From the NCBI GenBank assembly GCA_951812925.1, contig OX638369.1:19559329-19623328 (forward strand): a stretch of DNA of 64,000 nt, read 5' to 3'. Below are positions 21,299 through 32,689 of the stretch, piece after piece. A model generated the notes under the pieces. It was not told where the DNA came from and searched no databases. It saw nothing but the letters and a program-made list of their open reading frames with translations. This DNA comes from Calliopum simillimum. Lineage: Eukaryota; Arthropoda; Insecta; Diptera; Lauxaniidae. Position 1 is the first letter of the stretch, and the number at the start of each line of letters is the position of its first letter. Both the position numbers and the translations under genes were made by a program.

Positions 21299-21580
21299 AT
21301 ACCCTACATTGAGGTATTTTGAAAATTTGGCTTGTATGGGAGGTACCACGACATTTTTTCTGAACTCACATAGCTTTTGCTCAGATCTTGCACTGGTCTG
21401 AGTGAAATTTGGTATCTCAAAAACGCTTTCAGTAAAGCATTTTGGATCTTTTGTTAATATGCAAGGTGCCACGCCCTTTTGTCTTAGATCGTCTAGTTTT
21501 TGCTCAAAGCTTGCCTTTACAGTTTTTACTACCTTAGTGAAATTTTGTTGGACTATCTCGAAAAATGCTATCATTTACAA
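21299..21580 (-). repeat. Two inverted units of the 37-kb repeat family
   Basis: On the minus strand two ~133-bp units read GAGCAAAAACTAG...GGGCGTGGCACC...CATATTAACAAAAG, close to those at 37600-38080. The array end at 21299-21307 (ATACCCTAC) is the complement of the AGGGTAT end of the 37-kb element. Orientation is opposite to 20440-21060. Confidence 0.75.
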
Positions 21581-22548
21581 TTACATTTTTTTTTTTGCTA
21601 ATTTCTTGAATGCCTTTTTTTTAAGAACAAATAAATCTTAATTTTTCCCAATACTTTGTTTGGTTTTTCTCAATTGGTTTTGCAAGGAAATACATAGTTT
21701 CCGTTAAATTATATGTTTCAATTGCTATTGCAGAAACTCGTTTCTATATGTGGTAAGTGCAAAGCCACATCTGGTCAAACAGTATATCCAAAAAATTTAA
21801 CAGCTGATTGTTTAGAAATTTGTACAAATTCAATAGCTCATGTAAATACTTTAACTCCTTTACAACTCTTTGTGTCCCCACTACCAACAAGTGCATTACA
21901 AGTCTAACGAAGAAAAAATCACATAAAATCAAATGAAAAATTACATTTTTTACACCAAACACACAAGAATTGCAGGCTTCCCAGTTGGTCCGAAATATTG
22001 CATATTCATATTTATGTGAAATAAAGTTTACAATGACATGGGCTTCATAGAAACATAAATTATTTGAAAAAGAAGTCTGAAGTCCCTGGCAGTATTGAAA
22101 TGTGCAGTGGGACTGACAAATTCATAAATAGAAAGACACACAGGCAGAGATAGAAAGACCAATAGACAGTTGGACCGCAAACTAACACAGCAATTCGAAA
22201 AGCAATATCCTGAAGTAATATCTGATACAATATGGATATTGCAAACTAGAGAGTTTCTAAGATAAAAAGGAAGAAACCAAATAAAACATTAAACAGAAGA
22301 AACCCACAGTTGGTTACCACAATTTATGAGATTTTCCTTTACTTTTCAACAATTTGCATTATTTTCTGTTTCTATTTTGTAGTTATTTTTTTTTCCATTC
22401 AGCTCACTAACAATACAATTGGAGCTTCAATGTTGCTTTCATTTTTGAATGTCCTGTTTGGACTATGATAGCAACAACAAGCACGTTGATGCATTAAGTT
22501 ACTGATTCGTAAATGTGTTGCAATAACCCAAGGGGAAAAATTTGAAGC
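21581..22548. other. AT-rich DNA, nothing recognised
   Basis: A 64-codon frame at 21713-21907 has balanced composition but no motif I recognise. Confidence 0.35.
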
Positions 22549-23070
22549 GCTTCCTAAGAATAATATTGAGAGGGACATGTTTGTTTTAATATTTGAAAAG
22601 GGTTTTTTTTGTTGAAAGGAGAGAAGAAGAACAAAGTGTATAAATAAAAAATTAAAATATGTTAAATATACATATATTGTACACCCAAGCTTGCAAATGG
22701 ATCCGGGTTCGATTCCTACCGCAGTCAAAAATTTTTTTGTTTAACTTTTTTCGGTGGGTTTATATTTTATTGTTTTAGGTACTAGGTACGATTTTTATTT
22801 CCTTATTTTTAGTTATTTTTTTTTTTTTTTTTTATTGAATTCAAATGGAATACAATATAATTTTTTGAAAGGCTTCAGGAAGCACTTGCATATCAAATTC
22901 TCTTTGGAGAGACATTTTTCTTAAGAAATTTTACTAACATAATATTTATACCTCTTTATAATATGGGTCAGTGGCTTAGGGGTCTAAAAAGTCTATTATT
23001 GAAGTATAATAACATATTTTTATCTATTACACGAAGTTCCGGTTCGATTTCTAGTGCGGTCAGTCCATAT
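22549..23070 (+). repeat. tRNA-like repeat, copy 2 (one B-box module plus an A+B unit)
   Basis: Same order as 13433-14345: 'gagagggacatgtttgtttt', a T/A-rich part, one B-box module (GGTTCGATTCC 22706-22716), then an A+B unit with TGGCTTAGGGG at 22972-22982 and GGTTCGATTTC at 23041-23051, ending in a long T run. It represents the unamplified structure. Confidence 0.72.
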
Positions 23071-23489
23071 TTTTTTTTTTTTTGTATTTATTGAGAGAAT
23101 GCTCTTCTCCGCATTACAAATAAACGCTTCAAAAGTCATTCTTCAGGAAGCCTGCTTATACCCTACGATATGCTATGCTAAAACAAAAGAACAGCTCTTA
23201 TGGCCAAAAAGAAGCACTTAAGAAAACCTTTTGAAGAGCTTATTTTCCCCTTGGGAATTCTATTTCCTTTGGTATGTGGGCCACACATATATGCAAAGGT
23301 TTATACGCAACATTATATGACATATAAAATATGTTGCATTAATTGCATTGCATTTATTGAAAAAATGGAAGTAGTAAACGATTGAAAACGTCGATAAATG
23401 TCAAATAGTTTGAAATAATGTCGTAGAATGACGAAAATTGTTGGGAAAGTTTTTTTTTACAGATAATTAGAAACATTGCCAAATCTGTA

Positions 23490-23801
23490 TATTAGGTACG
23501 GAAGACAAAAATTTATCCTACTTTTTTAGTATGTTAGAAATGGATCACGTCTTTGAATTATTGACCATTGGAAAGGTATTTGTGTATAAATGTGCTCAAA
23601 GTTAAAGTCAGATAAAATCAAATGGAAATTTTTAAAAATTTACAACGACAAAATACGCGGTCACATAGAACTGAAAAAAGGATACAGCACAAAGAGAAAG
23701 ACAAAAAGCTGACTGACACTGACTTCAAGTTTTTTGTTTTGTTTTCGTTTCACATCTGTCATTCTACCAGAGATGATAAACGAGCTTTTCTATTTTGTTC
23801 C
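23490..23801 (+). repeat. Dispersed repeat, inverted partner of 34099-34405
   Basis: Matches the reverse complement of 34099-34405 along ~310 bp, with shared blocks such as ATGTTAGAAATGG, CGGTCACA and ACAAAAAGCTGACTGA. Noncoding; family not recognised. Confidence 0.75.
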
Positions 23802-24010
23802 AAAAACCAACAACAGTACTAAAACTGTCCAAAAAGTATCAAAATTAGTTAATAATATTGTGGTCAAATTTTAACCATTGGGCAATTCTAGTCATATTAA
23901 AAGAGATAAAAAAAAACTCATAAAAACATTAGAAAAGTAGAAAACTATAAAGACGCTCGATAAATATTGAGAATGTGGATGAATTTCAAAAAAGAATATT
24001 GATGAAATTT

Positions 24011-24517
24011 GGTTACCGGACATAATCCCAACGGTTATAATCCCCATTTCGTAAATGGGGATTATGTCCGAAAATTTTTCGGCCGCCGCAAAGCCGGTGT
24101 TGGATTTTTGGGAGTTGTAAGTCCTGAGCTGCGGCCGCAGACCGCCCACTTACCCCTAGTCTTATGAAAAATTACTGTGGCTAGCAAACTAGGTGTTGGA
24201 TATATTATAGACTGATTCGCGGCCGAAGGCCGCCGCGGATACGGTATTGGAATTTTTGGGAGTAGTAAATCCTGAGCTGCTTCTGTTGTCAATAACAAAA
24301 TATCGTTATGGGGACTATGTCCGTTTTTTCCTGGGGATTATGTCCGAAATACTTGCGGACATAATCCCCTTTTTAGAAATGGAGACTAATGGGGATTATG
24401 TCCGAAATACTTGCGGACATAATCCCGTTTTTAGAAATGGAGACTAATGGGGACTATGTCCGATAATCCCCATTTCGTGAATGGGGATTATGTCCGTGGG
24501 AACTATGTCACGGCACC
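24011..24517. mobile_element. Hairpin-rich DNA element with 9-bp target duplication (MULE-like?)
   Basis: Ends GGTTACCGGACATAATCC (24011-24028) and GACATAG...CGGCACC-type complement (24497-24517) are inverted, flanked by ATGAAATTT (24002-24010) and ATAAAATTT (24518-24526), 8 of 9 identical. The 14-mer GGGGATTATGTCCG or a one-base variant occurs six times forward and three times inverted. Hairpins with 12-13-bp stems lie at 24037-24065 and 24463-24491. A perfect 58-bp unit is tandemly repeated (24333-24390, 24391-24448, one base apart). A ~52-bp GC-rich block is repeated at 24081-24132 and 24229-24281. No protein frame. A 9-bp duplication suggests a Mutator-type element. Confidence 0.7.
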
Positions 24518-24850
24518 ATAAAATTTATCAAAAATCTAACAAAATGTTAAGAAACTTCAAAATACACATTAGAGTTGTAAATATGTACTACTAGTCCCGG
24601 AGAATAGTTTTTTATGTACCATAGGGGTCGTCCTTTTTAGCCATTCTTTAGCACTTCTCGGCTTGCTCTTTCCCTTCATGGTCATTTCCCTGATCTAATC
24701 TAACCTACAATTTCTCAAACACTCTATTGCCTCTACTATTTGATCGATTGCGTATGATTAAGCCTCAAAAATACTGCAATAAACTGAGGGTCTGAGAGAT
24801 TTCAAAATACTAAGTACGTACGTGTAAGCCTTTTGGCTTAAACTGCGTGA

Positions 24851-25133
24851 GTGCACTGCAATCAAAACTATACTAAATTGCATTATCGCATAATTGCTTT
24901 TTCTAGATGGTTCTAACATAAGCTCGCAGACATTCTCATCTTTTATTTTCACCATTTTTTTACCACATAAATTGCAGTCATAGAAAATGATAGCTTAATA
25001 ATGCTTAAAATTTTGTGCATGCTTCTAGGCTTATTTTCTTTTATACTTATTGCGCAGTGAGAGCCAAAAAATTATCTCTTTTGATTATTTTACTGTATTT
25101 CAATGCATTTATGACACAATAAATTTGGGGTTG
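24851..25133 (+). repeat. Old dispersed repeat, copy A
   Basis: Shares CACTGNAATCAAAAC, 'ttctaacat...ttttcacca', GCTTATTTT and 'ttgatnrtttnactg...aaatgcatt' in order with 26314-26541 and, more weakly, 49268-49520. Highly diverged. Confidence 0.5.
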
Positions 25134-25324
25134 ATAAATTTTTAATATATCAGGGAATATTGACAAAATCGAGAAATTGAAATTTTGGAATTTTTTGAAA
25201 AGATAATAATGTGACAAATCGAAAAACAAAATTTGAATAATGTTTAAGTACTTCAAAATTTTGATATATCCAGATAAGCTAAAAATGTCGTGAGAAGAAA
25301 AAAAAAAATCAAATAAACCAAGTA

Positions 25325-26248
25325 TGGGAGAAGGGGGAGGTTTCGACACCCTAACAAAAAAGTCCTTATATCTTCCAAATGCAATTGTGCATGTTATTTT
25401 GAATACACATAGACTATGCATACATATGTGTGCTTCTTTTATAAATTACAAAAAAATCGATATGTTTGCTATTTTCGGAAATGTGACCAATAAACCAATG
25501 TTAAAATAAATGACGAAACCTCCCACTTTTGGGGAGGCTTCGTCAGTCACATAAATTCTTGATTCCCTTGATTTTTTGAAACCTTCAACCTTTTGAATGT
25601 GGATGGTAAAAGATGAATTGCTTCCGGTGATACATTCGGAGAACGAAAATCAGGGATGTCTCCTTCAATCGGGGCCATATCCAGCAAATCATTCGGACCA
25701 GGAAGGTCAGAGCCTTGAACGAGTTCGAGACATGATTCAGGCTGATTCTATATCCATTTGTACATTGGCATCAGAACCGAACTCCATATCTTGTGGAAAA
25801 TCAGATTCATGGAAAATAACTGAATCATATGTATAAATTTCAGTTGTCGAATCCTCCCATTTACACTTGACGAATTCTCCCTTATCCACTTGTTTCCAAA
25901 TTTCCAAAATTTCGCAGTTATCTTTTATTTATTTTGCAAACCTTAAATGAAGTATTAACAGAAATAATATATTTAAGTATCTGCTAAAAAAAAAACGGAA
26001 ATTTTATGGTTTATTAACCGAGTATCACACAAAAAGCAACAAGCAAATATTACATCAACTTGCTATAAAAATACAAAATCACGACTAATTACGCACCCTA
26101 GCCGAATTGCGCAGGGAAATTTTTATGATAGCTGCGTACCATTAGGAGTAAGACTTTTTGGTTTACATGCGGGAATAAGTGCGAATAGAAATCGCAAAAT
26201 TTGGCACTGATTAAGCCTCCCACGTGTCGAAACCTCCCCCTTCTACCC
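25325..26248. mobile_element. TIR element with TA flanks, carries a broken unknown gene
   Basis: 25321-25349 and 26224-26252 are inverted repeats, 27 of 29 identical, sharing GGGGGAGGTTTCGACAC. Taking TA (25323-25324 and 26249-26250) as the duplication gives a 924-bp element. A subterminal hairpin at 25511-25545 repeats the GGGAGG-TTCG motif, as seen for transposase-binding subterminal repeats. It contains the minus-strand frame at 25547-25928 and lies between repeat copies A and B. Confidence 0.72.
25547..25928 (-). pseudogene. Unrecognised protein remnant, one frameshift
   Basis: Two open minus-strand segments abut: 25928 to the TGA at 25737-25739 (63 codons, reading KDNCEILEIWKQVDKGEF...), then, in another frame from ~25747, 66 codons ending at the TGA at 25547-25549. 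The switch is at ~25737-25750, where both frames would otherwise close, so one indel in a former ~130-residue C-terminal coding region explains both. The composition is acidic, Pro/Asp/Glu-rich and codon-like, unlike chance AT-rich frames. No domain recognised. The stop at 25929-25931 upstream means the N-terminal part is missing or spliced. Its position in a TIR element suggests an element-encoded or captured protein. Confidence 0.5.
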
Positions 26249-26313
26249 TACTATCGAAAAATTCAAAATTGTAATGCTTGGTTTAACCTTATGGTCAACA
26301 ATTTAAATTTATT

Positions 26314-26541
26314 ACACTGTAATCAAAACAATATTGTAATGCTTTATTTTTTTATGGTTCTAACATCACCTTGGTGACATACTCATAATTCATTTTCACC
26401 ATGTGCAGTTATAGCTTATTGCATACTTTTTGGCTTATTTTGTTTAATGCCGCTAACACAGTGAAGGCGTTAAAAATTATTCCCTTTGATCGTTTGAAAT
26501 GCATTATTTTTGGTTTACATCACAATATTGTTGGGGTAAAA
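26314..26541 (+). repeat. Old dispersed repeat, copy B
   Basis: Direct-orientation relative of 24851-25133, 1,463 bp away, with the TIR element between them. Confidence 0.5.
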
Positions 26542-27846
26542 AAATTTTGAGAATACCAAAGAGTGGATACTCATGGAAGAAGTAGAATAATTCAAATATA
26601 GGAAATTTTGCAAATGTTTTGTTTAGAAAAGCAACTGTTTAAGAACCTCGAAATATTGTTGTCTCAAAACATGCTGAATTTCGAGAAAAATCAAAGATGT
26701 CGGTGACCATGATCGCTTTTCTTCAGTTTCATTTTCATTCAATTTTTGTTTTCTTTTTTTCAAAAATCCACCAATAAAAATGTTCGCACATCAAAATAAA
26801 AAAAAAAAATTCTTCTCTGTGCAAAATTTGTCATTTGTCTCTTGGCTGTCAAACCATTCAATTTCAATTATACTTTGGAAGTATCAATTTAATTGAAGTT
26901 TTCGACATAGTCCAAGGTTTAACTGCAGTATCATCATAAAAACCACTAAAACCCAGCGAGCATTGCAAAATGCAGGAAGAAAAAGTCAGAAAGAAAGAGA
27001 ACAAAAAATCCAACAAATTATTTAATTTTTGCAATGGTGAATGGTTTATTTTTTATCCTTGAGATGCAATTCGATTTGTCTCTTCTTTGGTTGTGTTTAA
27101 GTCAAATGAATTTTCATTTGTGCAATTTGTGTGATTTTTCTTTTTTCTTGAATTTTTTTCTGGTTTTGTTATACGAGTATTTTACTTTATTCTTCGTTCA
27201 ATTGCTTGGTCACCCATTTTCAATTGTGTTCCTTCACCACACAAAATCCCCGAAAATTATGTGAAAAAGTTGAAATTTCCACATCATCGCGTGCATTGAA
27301 CTGTCAACGCCAATATACCCAAGTGGCGGCGAGTAAAACCGCAGATTATTTGTCATTTATCATTTGGTGCCACGTTGGCAATGTTGCAGTTGGTCACGGT
27401 GCGCGTATGATGTGGTTACTGGCACAATTGTGTCGATTACATTTTGAAAAAAAAAAAACCAAAAAAATTAAAGTGAATTATTTCAAGTCCTCGCGGGATT
27501 TTTTCTGATTTGTACTTTACACTTTTTGCTTTCGCAATTCAATTTGTAATTTTTTTTGAGTGAAAGTGATTGATTCGATTTTTTGCTTGATTTTTGTTAT
27601 TTAAAATATTGATGTAATCAACTTGACAAGTTCAAAGTTTAAAAATAGACTATTTTTTTTAAAGATTATGTTACTCACTTCTATCTGAACTAAGCAAATA
27701 GAATTTTGATTTAAGGAAAAGTTAGGTAAAATTCATGAAATCGATTTCACCCACCAGTATAGTTTTTTTTTATCTCACAGACGTCATGAAGAATAAGAAG
27801 GTCATCGTCACCTGAAGTGCTTTATATATCTTATGGTCTTCAAAGT
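26542..27846. other. AT-rich DNA, no supported gene
   Basis: 27280-27440 is less AT-rich and contains a 100-codon open frame (27206-27508) without recognisable motifs; it could be conserved noncoding DNA or chance. Confidence 0.35.
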
Positions 27847-28137
27847 ATTGACTACAATATATCGTCGGGTTAAGACTACAACTAGACATCTACATTTCTC
27901 GATGTTTTGAGATAAGTATATAGATACATGACAAAAGAACTGCTGTACGTCCCTGTATAGCCGGTTTTTTTAAATGTAGTGCACATCCGAATTTATACAA
28001 AAATTAAGAAGTTGAACTCTTCAAATACAATACAAAAACTAAATTTTAAAAAACTTAAAAATCGTTTTTCTCTAAACATCAAAAATGTAGATGTCTAGTT
28101 GTAGTTTTGACCTGACGATATATGTATAGCAGTCAAT
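27847..28137. mobile_element. MITE with ~60-bp terminal inverted repeats
   Basis: Left arm 27847-27907 and right arm 28074-28137 are inverted repeats; the block AACTAGACATCTACATTT is perfect on both sides and ATATATCGTC near both ends. Outer ends are ATTGACT...AGTCAAT. The ~165-bp interior is noncoding. No clear target duplication. Confidence 0.75.
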
Positions 28138-28859
28138 TTGTCTAAAATGAATGACTTTAGCGTGTGCCCAAATCATAGAGGCGTCACATTGACATTCAGT
28201 GTCATCAAAAGTCCTCACAATAGATCCACTAAACAGTAGAATGGTGAGACTTGTTTCAGTTATCTGAAAGCAATATACAATATTTCAGCTAGTAAGATAT
28301 TACTTGGACCAATTTAACGCATTAGGAATAATTTTTAAACTTTCACTCTAGCGAAGTGCTGCTATTCAATTTATCTTCTAGAATTACAGCATTTTCCCTT
28401 GATTAAGCATATCGGCTTCTCTCTAAAGAAGTGTTTTGATCGATTGATTGTTGTCATCCAAATTTACTTCTGCATAAGGCATCCGGCTAGAGTGTACTAC
28501 CTCATCAATTCTCATCCGTATAGTTCTCGATGACATATTAGATAATGCACATGACAATGAGGAGTGCTATGAGAGGAAGGTAACAATTTCTTTCTGTCGT
28601 CGAAGTATCAAAAGACCTTGTCTTTAAACTGTGAATTCCGACTTAAAAATCAAATCAATCAAGACTTAAAGAATAATAATTAATTTTTTAATTTTTGTAT
28701 TAAGCGTTGATTGGCTTTTTATCCTTGGATTTGGGATCACGCCTAAGGCTTACTCCGTGTCCGTTAAAATCATCGACAAGTTAAATTGTCTACATCAATC
28801 AGTTGTTAGTTCTAAAGTTAATGGGCTTAGCACTATTGAAATAATCATTTTTAAACTAT
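28138..28859. other. AT-rich DNA, nothing recognised
   Basis: Less T-run-rich than its surroundings but without an open frame or repeat that I can support. Confidence 0.35.
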
Positions 28860-29760
28860 TATATTAATGGTATAGTATATTTTTTCTGTCAACTTTATGA
28901 TCTGAGAGTATTGAACCAATAGTATTTTCTATTAAAATAGTAGTTGTTTGTTTCTTTAGTTAAGTAATATGGGATACTATGAATCCAATAAATTGTAATA
29001 CAGTTTTCACCATTGAATTCATGTGATGATACTATTAACGCAAAAGCATGTATTGTTATTTGTACCATTTACTTATTAATGCGATGATACTATAAGTTCA
29101 ATAATACACCATCTTGATCGGACCATTAAAATAATATGGCGATACCATTACCACTATAGTATGCTATATTGTCCACACTACTGACTTATTATAATGACAC
29201 TATTCTTTCAAAAGTATGCAATGTTGTCCGAGCCATTGCAATGATGTGATGAATAATTTAATTCCAGTGTTTTTTTTTTTTTGTTCTTTTGTTCGTACCA
29301 TTGAAATAATATGATGATACTATTATTCAAATAGTATGCTAAGTATAATTTTCGTGCTATTAAAATAATGTGATGTTACTATCAACTTAATAGTATCATA
29401 CATTGTCAAAACCATTGACTTAATATGATGATTCATTCCATAAGTCTAATATTACGTTATGTTGTCCATACGACTGATTTAACGTGATGATACCATTATT
29501 CTTATAGTATGCTTATTCTGAATCACTGATATAATATATTGACACCATAGATCCAAAAATATGTTTGGTTTTCAGTAACATTAAAATAATGTGTTGATAC
29601 TTTTAATCCAATAATGAGCTCTGTTGTCCATGTAGTGAAATACTTTGATGATTCTATTAATCCAGTATAGTAGTATGATATGTCTTCCGTCTATCCAATA
29701 TGTTATTCTATAGTTTATACAACTGACTCAATAAGATGCTACTGTTACCACTATGCAACA
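28860..29760 (+). repeat. Degenerate ~57-bp satellite array
   Basis: At least thirteen monomers around the core TGATGATACTATTA...AATAGTATG...TTGTCC...CCATTGA. Successive core positions near 29028, 29086, 29141, 29196, 29251, 29316, 29375, 29429, 29488, 29541, 29596 and 29649 give spacings of 53-65 bp. Monomers contain the short inverted pair ATACTATT and AATAGTAT. Confidence 0.78.
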
Positions 29761-30196
29761 GAAAAATTAGGGACAAGACTTGGCTATAACGGGGCGATAG
29801 CCCTACCATAGCTGAGTAATATCCCCGATGGGTTTTGCAAACTTAGCTGCATAACGATTTTTATCGACCTCCAAAAATTTTATCAGAGACTCCTCAGTTT
29901 CCGATCAACAGCTTGTGTACTATTTCTGAATGGGTATTTTTATTTTAATCGAATTGTAGCAAGAACACTAGAATCCAGCAAGTAAGTTTTCTTAAAAACT
30001 ATGTCAAAAAATTTCATAAAGTGGGTTTTTTGATGTGAAATATTCGGTCTTTTTTAGTTTTTCGACCATGACTCACAAAATATCAAATTTTCGAAAAAAC
30101 TTCCTTTTACAAAATAAAATTATACTGTAAAATGCATAAAGTTTCTTTGGGCTATTGAAAGCCTGCGGTCGGCAAAACTCTTTTTTAGCTCAAAAG
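29761..30196. other. AT-rich DNA, nothing recognised
   Basis: No supported feature. Confidence 0.35.
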
Positions 30197-30414
30197 TGAG
30201 GCACTGTACGAAAAAAGTGTAAAAAAGCATAAAATGCTTAGAATTGTTAAAGGAATACGTGTGAATTTTTTCAAAATTTTTTGGAGACATTTTAAAATAT
30301 TTAAAAAAAAAAATAAATTTTTTATGATCAAAAAAATTCTGAAAAAATTCACACGCAATTTTCGGCAATTCTAAGCATTTTACGCCTTCTCAACTTTTTT
30401 CGTACGATGCCCCA
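30197..30414. mobile_element. Foldback MITE with ~85-bp arms
   Basis: Left arm from TGAGGCACTGTACGAAAAAA (30197) and right arm ending TTTTTTCGTACGATGCCCCA (30414) are inverted repeats over ~85 bp, sharing AAAATGCTTAGAATTG and GTGTGAATTTTTTCA. Only ~45 bp separate the arms, so the transcript would fold into one long hairpin. The minus open frame at 30120-30368 is a by-product. Confidence 0.8.
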
Positions 30415-32689
30415 TATTGTGTGTTTTACCTTGCTTGACACTAAGCTTATTAATTAGATTCGCAAGCAGTAGAAGACATATTGGAGCCAAAGTTCAGCTA
30501 AAAATTATATTTTGAGGAGGTGATCCTCAAATTGTAAGAGTCGTAAAGCCTCTAAGTACTCTATTGGCTGTGCAGCGATTCATTTGTGCGCTCTGCTTCC
30601 CTTAAATGTTACAGTTAAGAAGTTGAAGATATTTTTACCCATTTTTATATTGTTGCCTCGTTTTGCACCCACTTGACTTTTTGCCACGTTAAATTATTTA
30701 AATGCACAGCTGATATTCCTCAATTTGTCACACATTCCTTATATAATTGTTGGATGGATTTAATACTTTCAACCAAGTTTTCTTGCATTTTTCTTTCTTG
30801 ACGCAATCTACAATTGCAAAAGTCCATACACACACAGACAGTTGAAATTTCAACTTTTCCAACTTTATAGCGCCTTTTGCATTCCATTGGCCACAATCCT
30901 TTTTCTGCGAAAGGATTAAAATTTATTCAAAGCTTAGCAATGCAAAGGGTTTTTTTTGTTTTCTTTATTCAACGCAATGTGAACCAACCAAATACAACAT
31001 TAACGATGAAAATTCATGCAAAATGCCAAACAGGATTTTTGGGAAGTTTCTACTGTGGAAGTTTTCGAAGGTGCGAGGAGAGTGAGCGACACTTAAGTTA
31101 TGCATATGCAAATGCAAAAGTTTTATGAGTAAATGACATGAAATTATACACGTCAGAGTTGCGAAGTTGAAATAAAATTGATAAAAAGCTTGAATGAAAA
31201 ATTGCATATTTAAGGATAATGCGGTAATTTTAGAGGAAATTCAGACAATTAAAGCATATCATAGCTCTAAAGCACATTTACTTTTAAATTATTAAATTCT
31301 TTGGAAAACGTTAAACAATTTTGTCTTATTTTAGCTTAAATATTAGCATGTAATTTAAGTAAAATTTTCTAAAACATTGCTTACATTGCATGCATTTTAG
31401 AGAGAGAGAGAGGGAGACTTTGTTGAAATTCCTGTGGGAGTAACAAACGCAATTGCAATGTTTCAAACGCATCTTCTTGAACAGTTGATGATAGTAGCCC
31501 ACAGCTTTTGCTTTCAAATATCCTTTTGGCATTTCTTTGACTTTAATATGTTGGTGTTCTCAACTTTTTTGTTGTTGTTTCTGGCTTAAAAAGAAGTCAA
31601 CCAACCAACCAACCAAACCTAAACAACCCAACATGTTTGGTATTCAAACAGGAATTCAGGCAGTTTAAGGCATCTGCCAGCGCCAGCCAAGCAATTGAGG
31701 TAACATTTTGTGGTTATGTCTTTAAGGATTAACGTGGGCAATGGTGTGATAAAATAAAAAACCAAAACATAAAAGCAGCAGAAGAGTTGCACGTTGGCTT
31801 ATAAATTTTGCAGCTGAATGAAAAATAATTAAATTTGAAATTCTTTTATGTGAGATAAAAGTTTAAGAAATTTGTCCAAAGGCAAGAAATTCTTTTCAAG
31901 AAAATTAAAAATTGTTATGTTCATGTGTTTGAGTAAATATAAAAGTAAAGAAATATAAAAAAATTAATTCAATTAAATATGTTTGCATATTTATTCAAAA
32001 ATATTTAAAAATTAAATTAAGTGAACATTTTTAAGCATCATGAATATTTATGCATGTATTCTATACAAGAATGATATATTCTAAGTGTATTTTTGTTTCT
32101 TATGGTAGGTTTCTGGTTAAAGGATGAAAAAGTGGGCGGTGCTACGTCCTTCAAAGAAACTAGTTCATCATATCTCTGAAACAACTTGTAAAAGACACTT
32201 TTTAACAATTTTTAAGAACTTTTAAAGACTGACTTTAGACCACTCAAGGGCTTTGCAATACCTATCGAAGCCTATGTACTCAAGTCGGACGAGGCCTACA
32301 AAAGATATCTTGAAATATATTATACTTTTTGCTTGCGCATTTTATACTAAACTGAAATATTTGATTCAAAAAATTCAAGACTTAAGTCTTCATGTCCCAG
32401 TGACTACTATTCCACAATATTTAGCTAATCAAAAAAGAGTTCTATACAAAAAATTGTGTTATTTTCCCAAAAAAAAATTCTAGCTCACGTAAAGTTTTCA
32501 GTGCAGTCCAAATATTTTGTGGAAGAATTAACAATAATAGTATCGCCGGTGGCAAAATTTTGGCCATTTAACTAAAGATAGATACAATTCCCAGTGCCGT
32601 TCTGTATAAAAAAAAGTCAGAAAATGTGGTATTGACAGAATTCGATGTTCGTAGTAATGGTTTAAATTTTTCACACTTAAAAATCGGCA
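30415..32689. other. AT-rich DNA with an AG microsatellite
   Basis: (AG)n at 31399-31412. 32105-32240 has a GTGGGCGGTGC block recalling the arrays at 20 and 37 kb. No supported gene. Confidence 0.35.
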
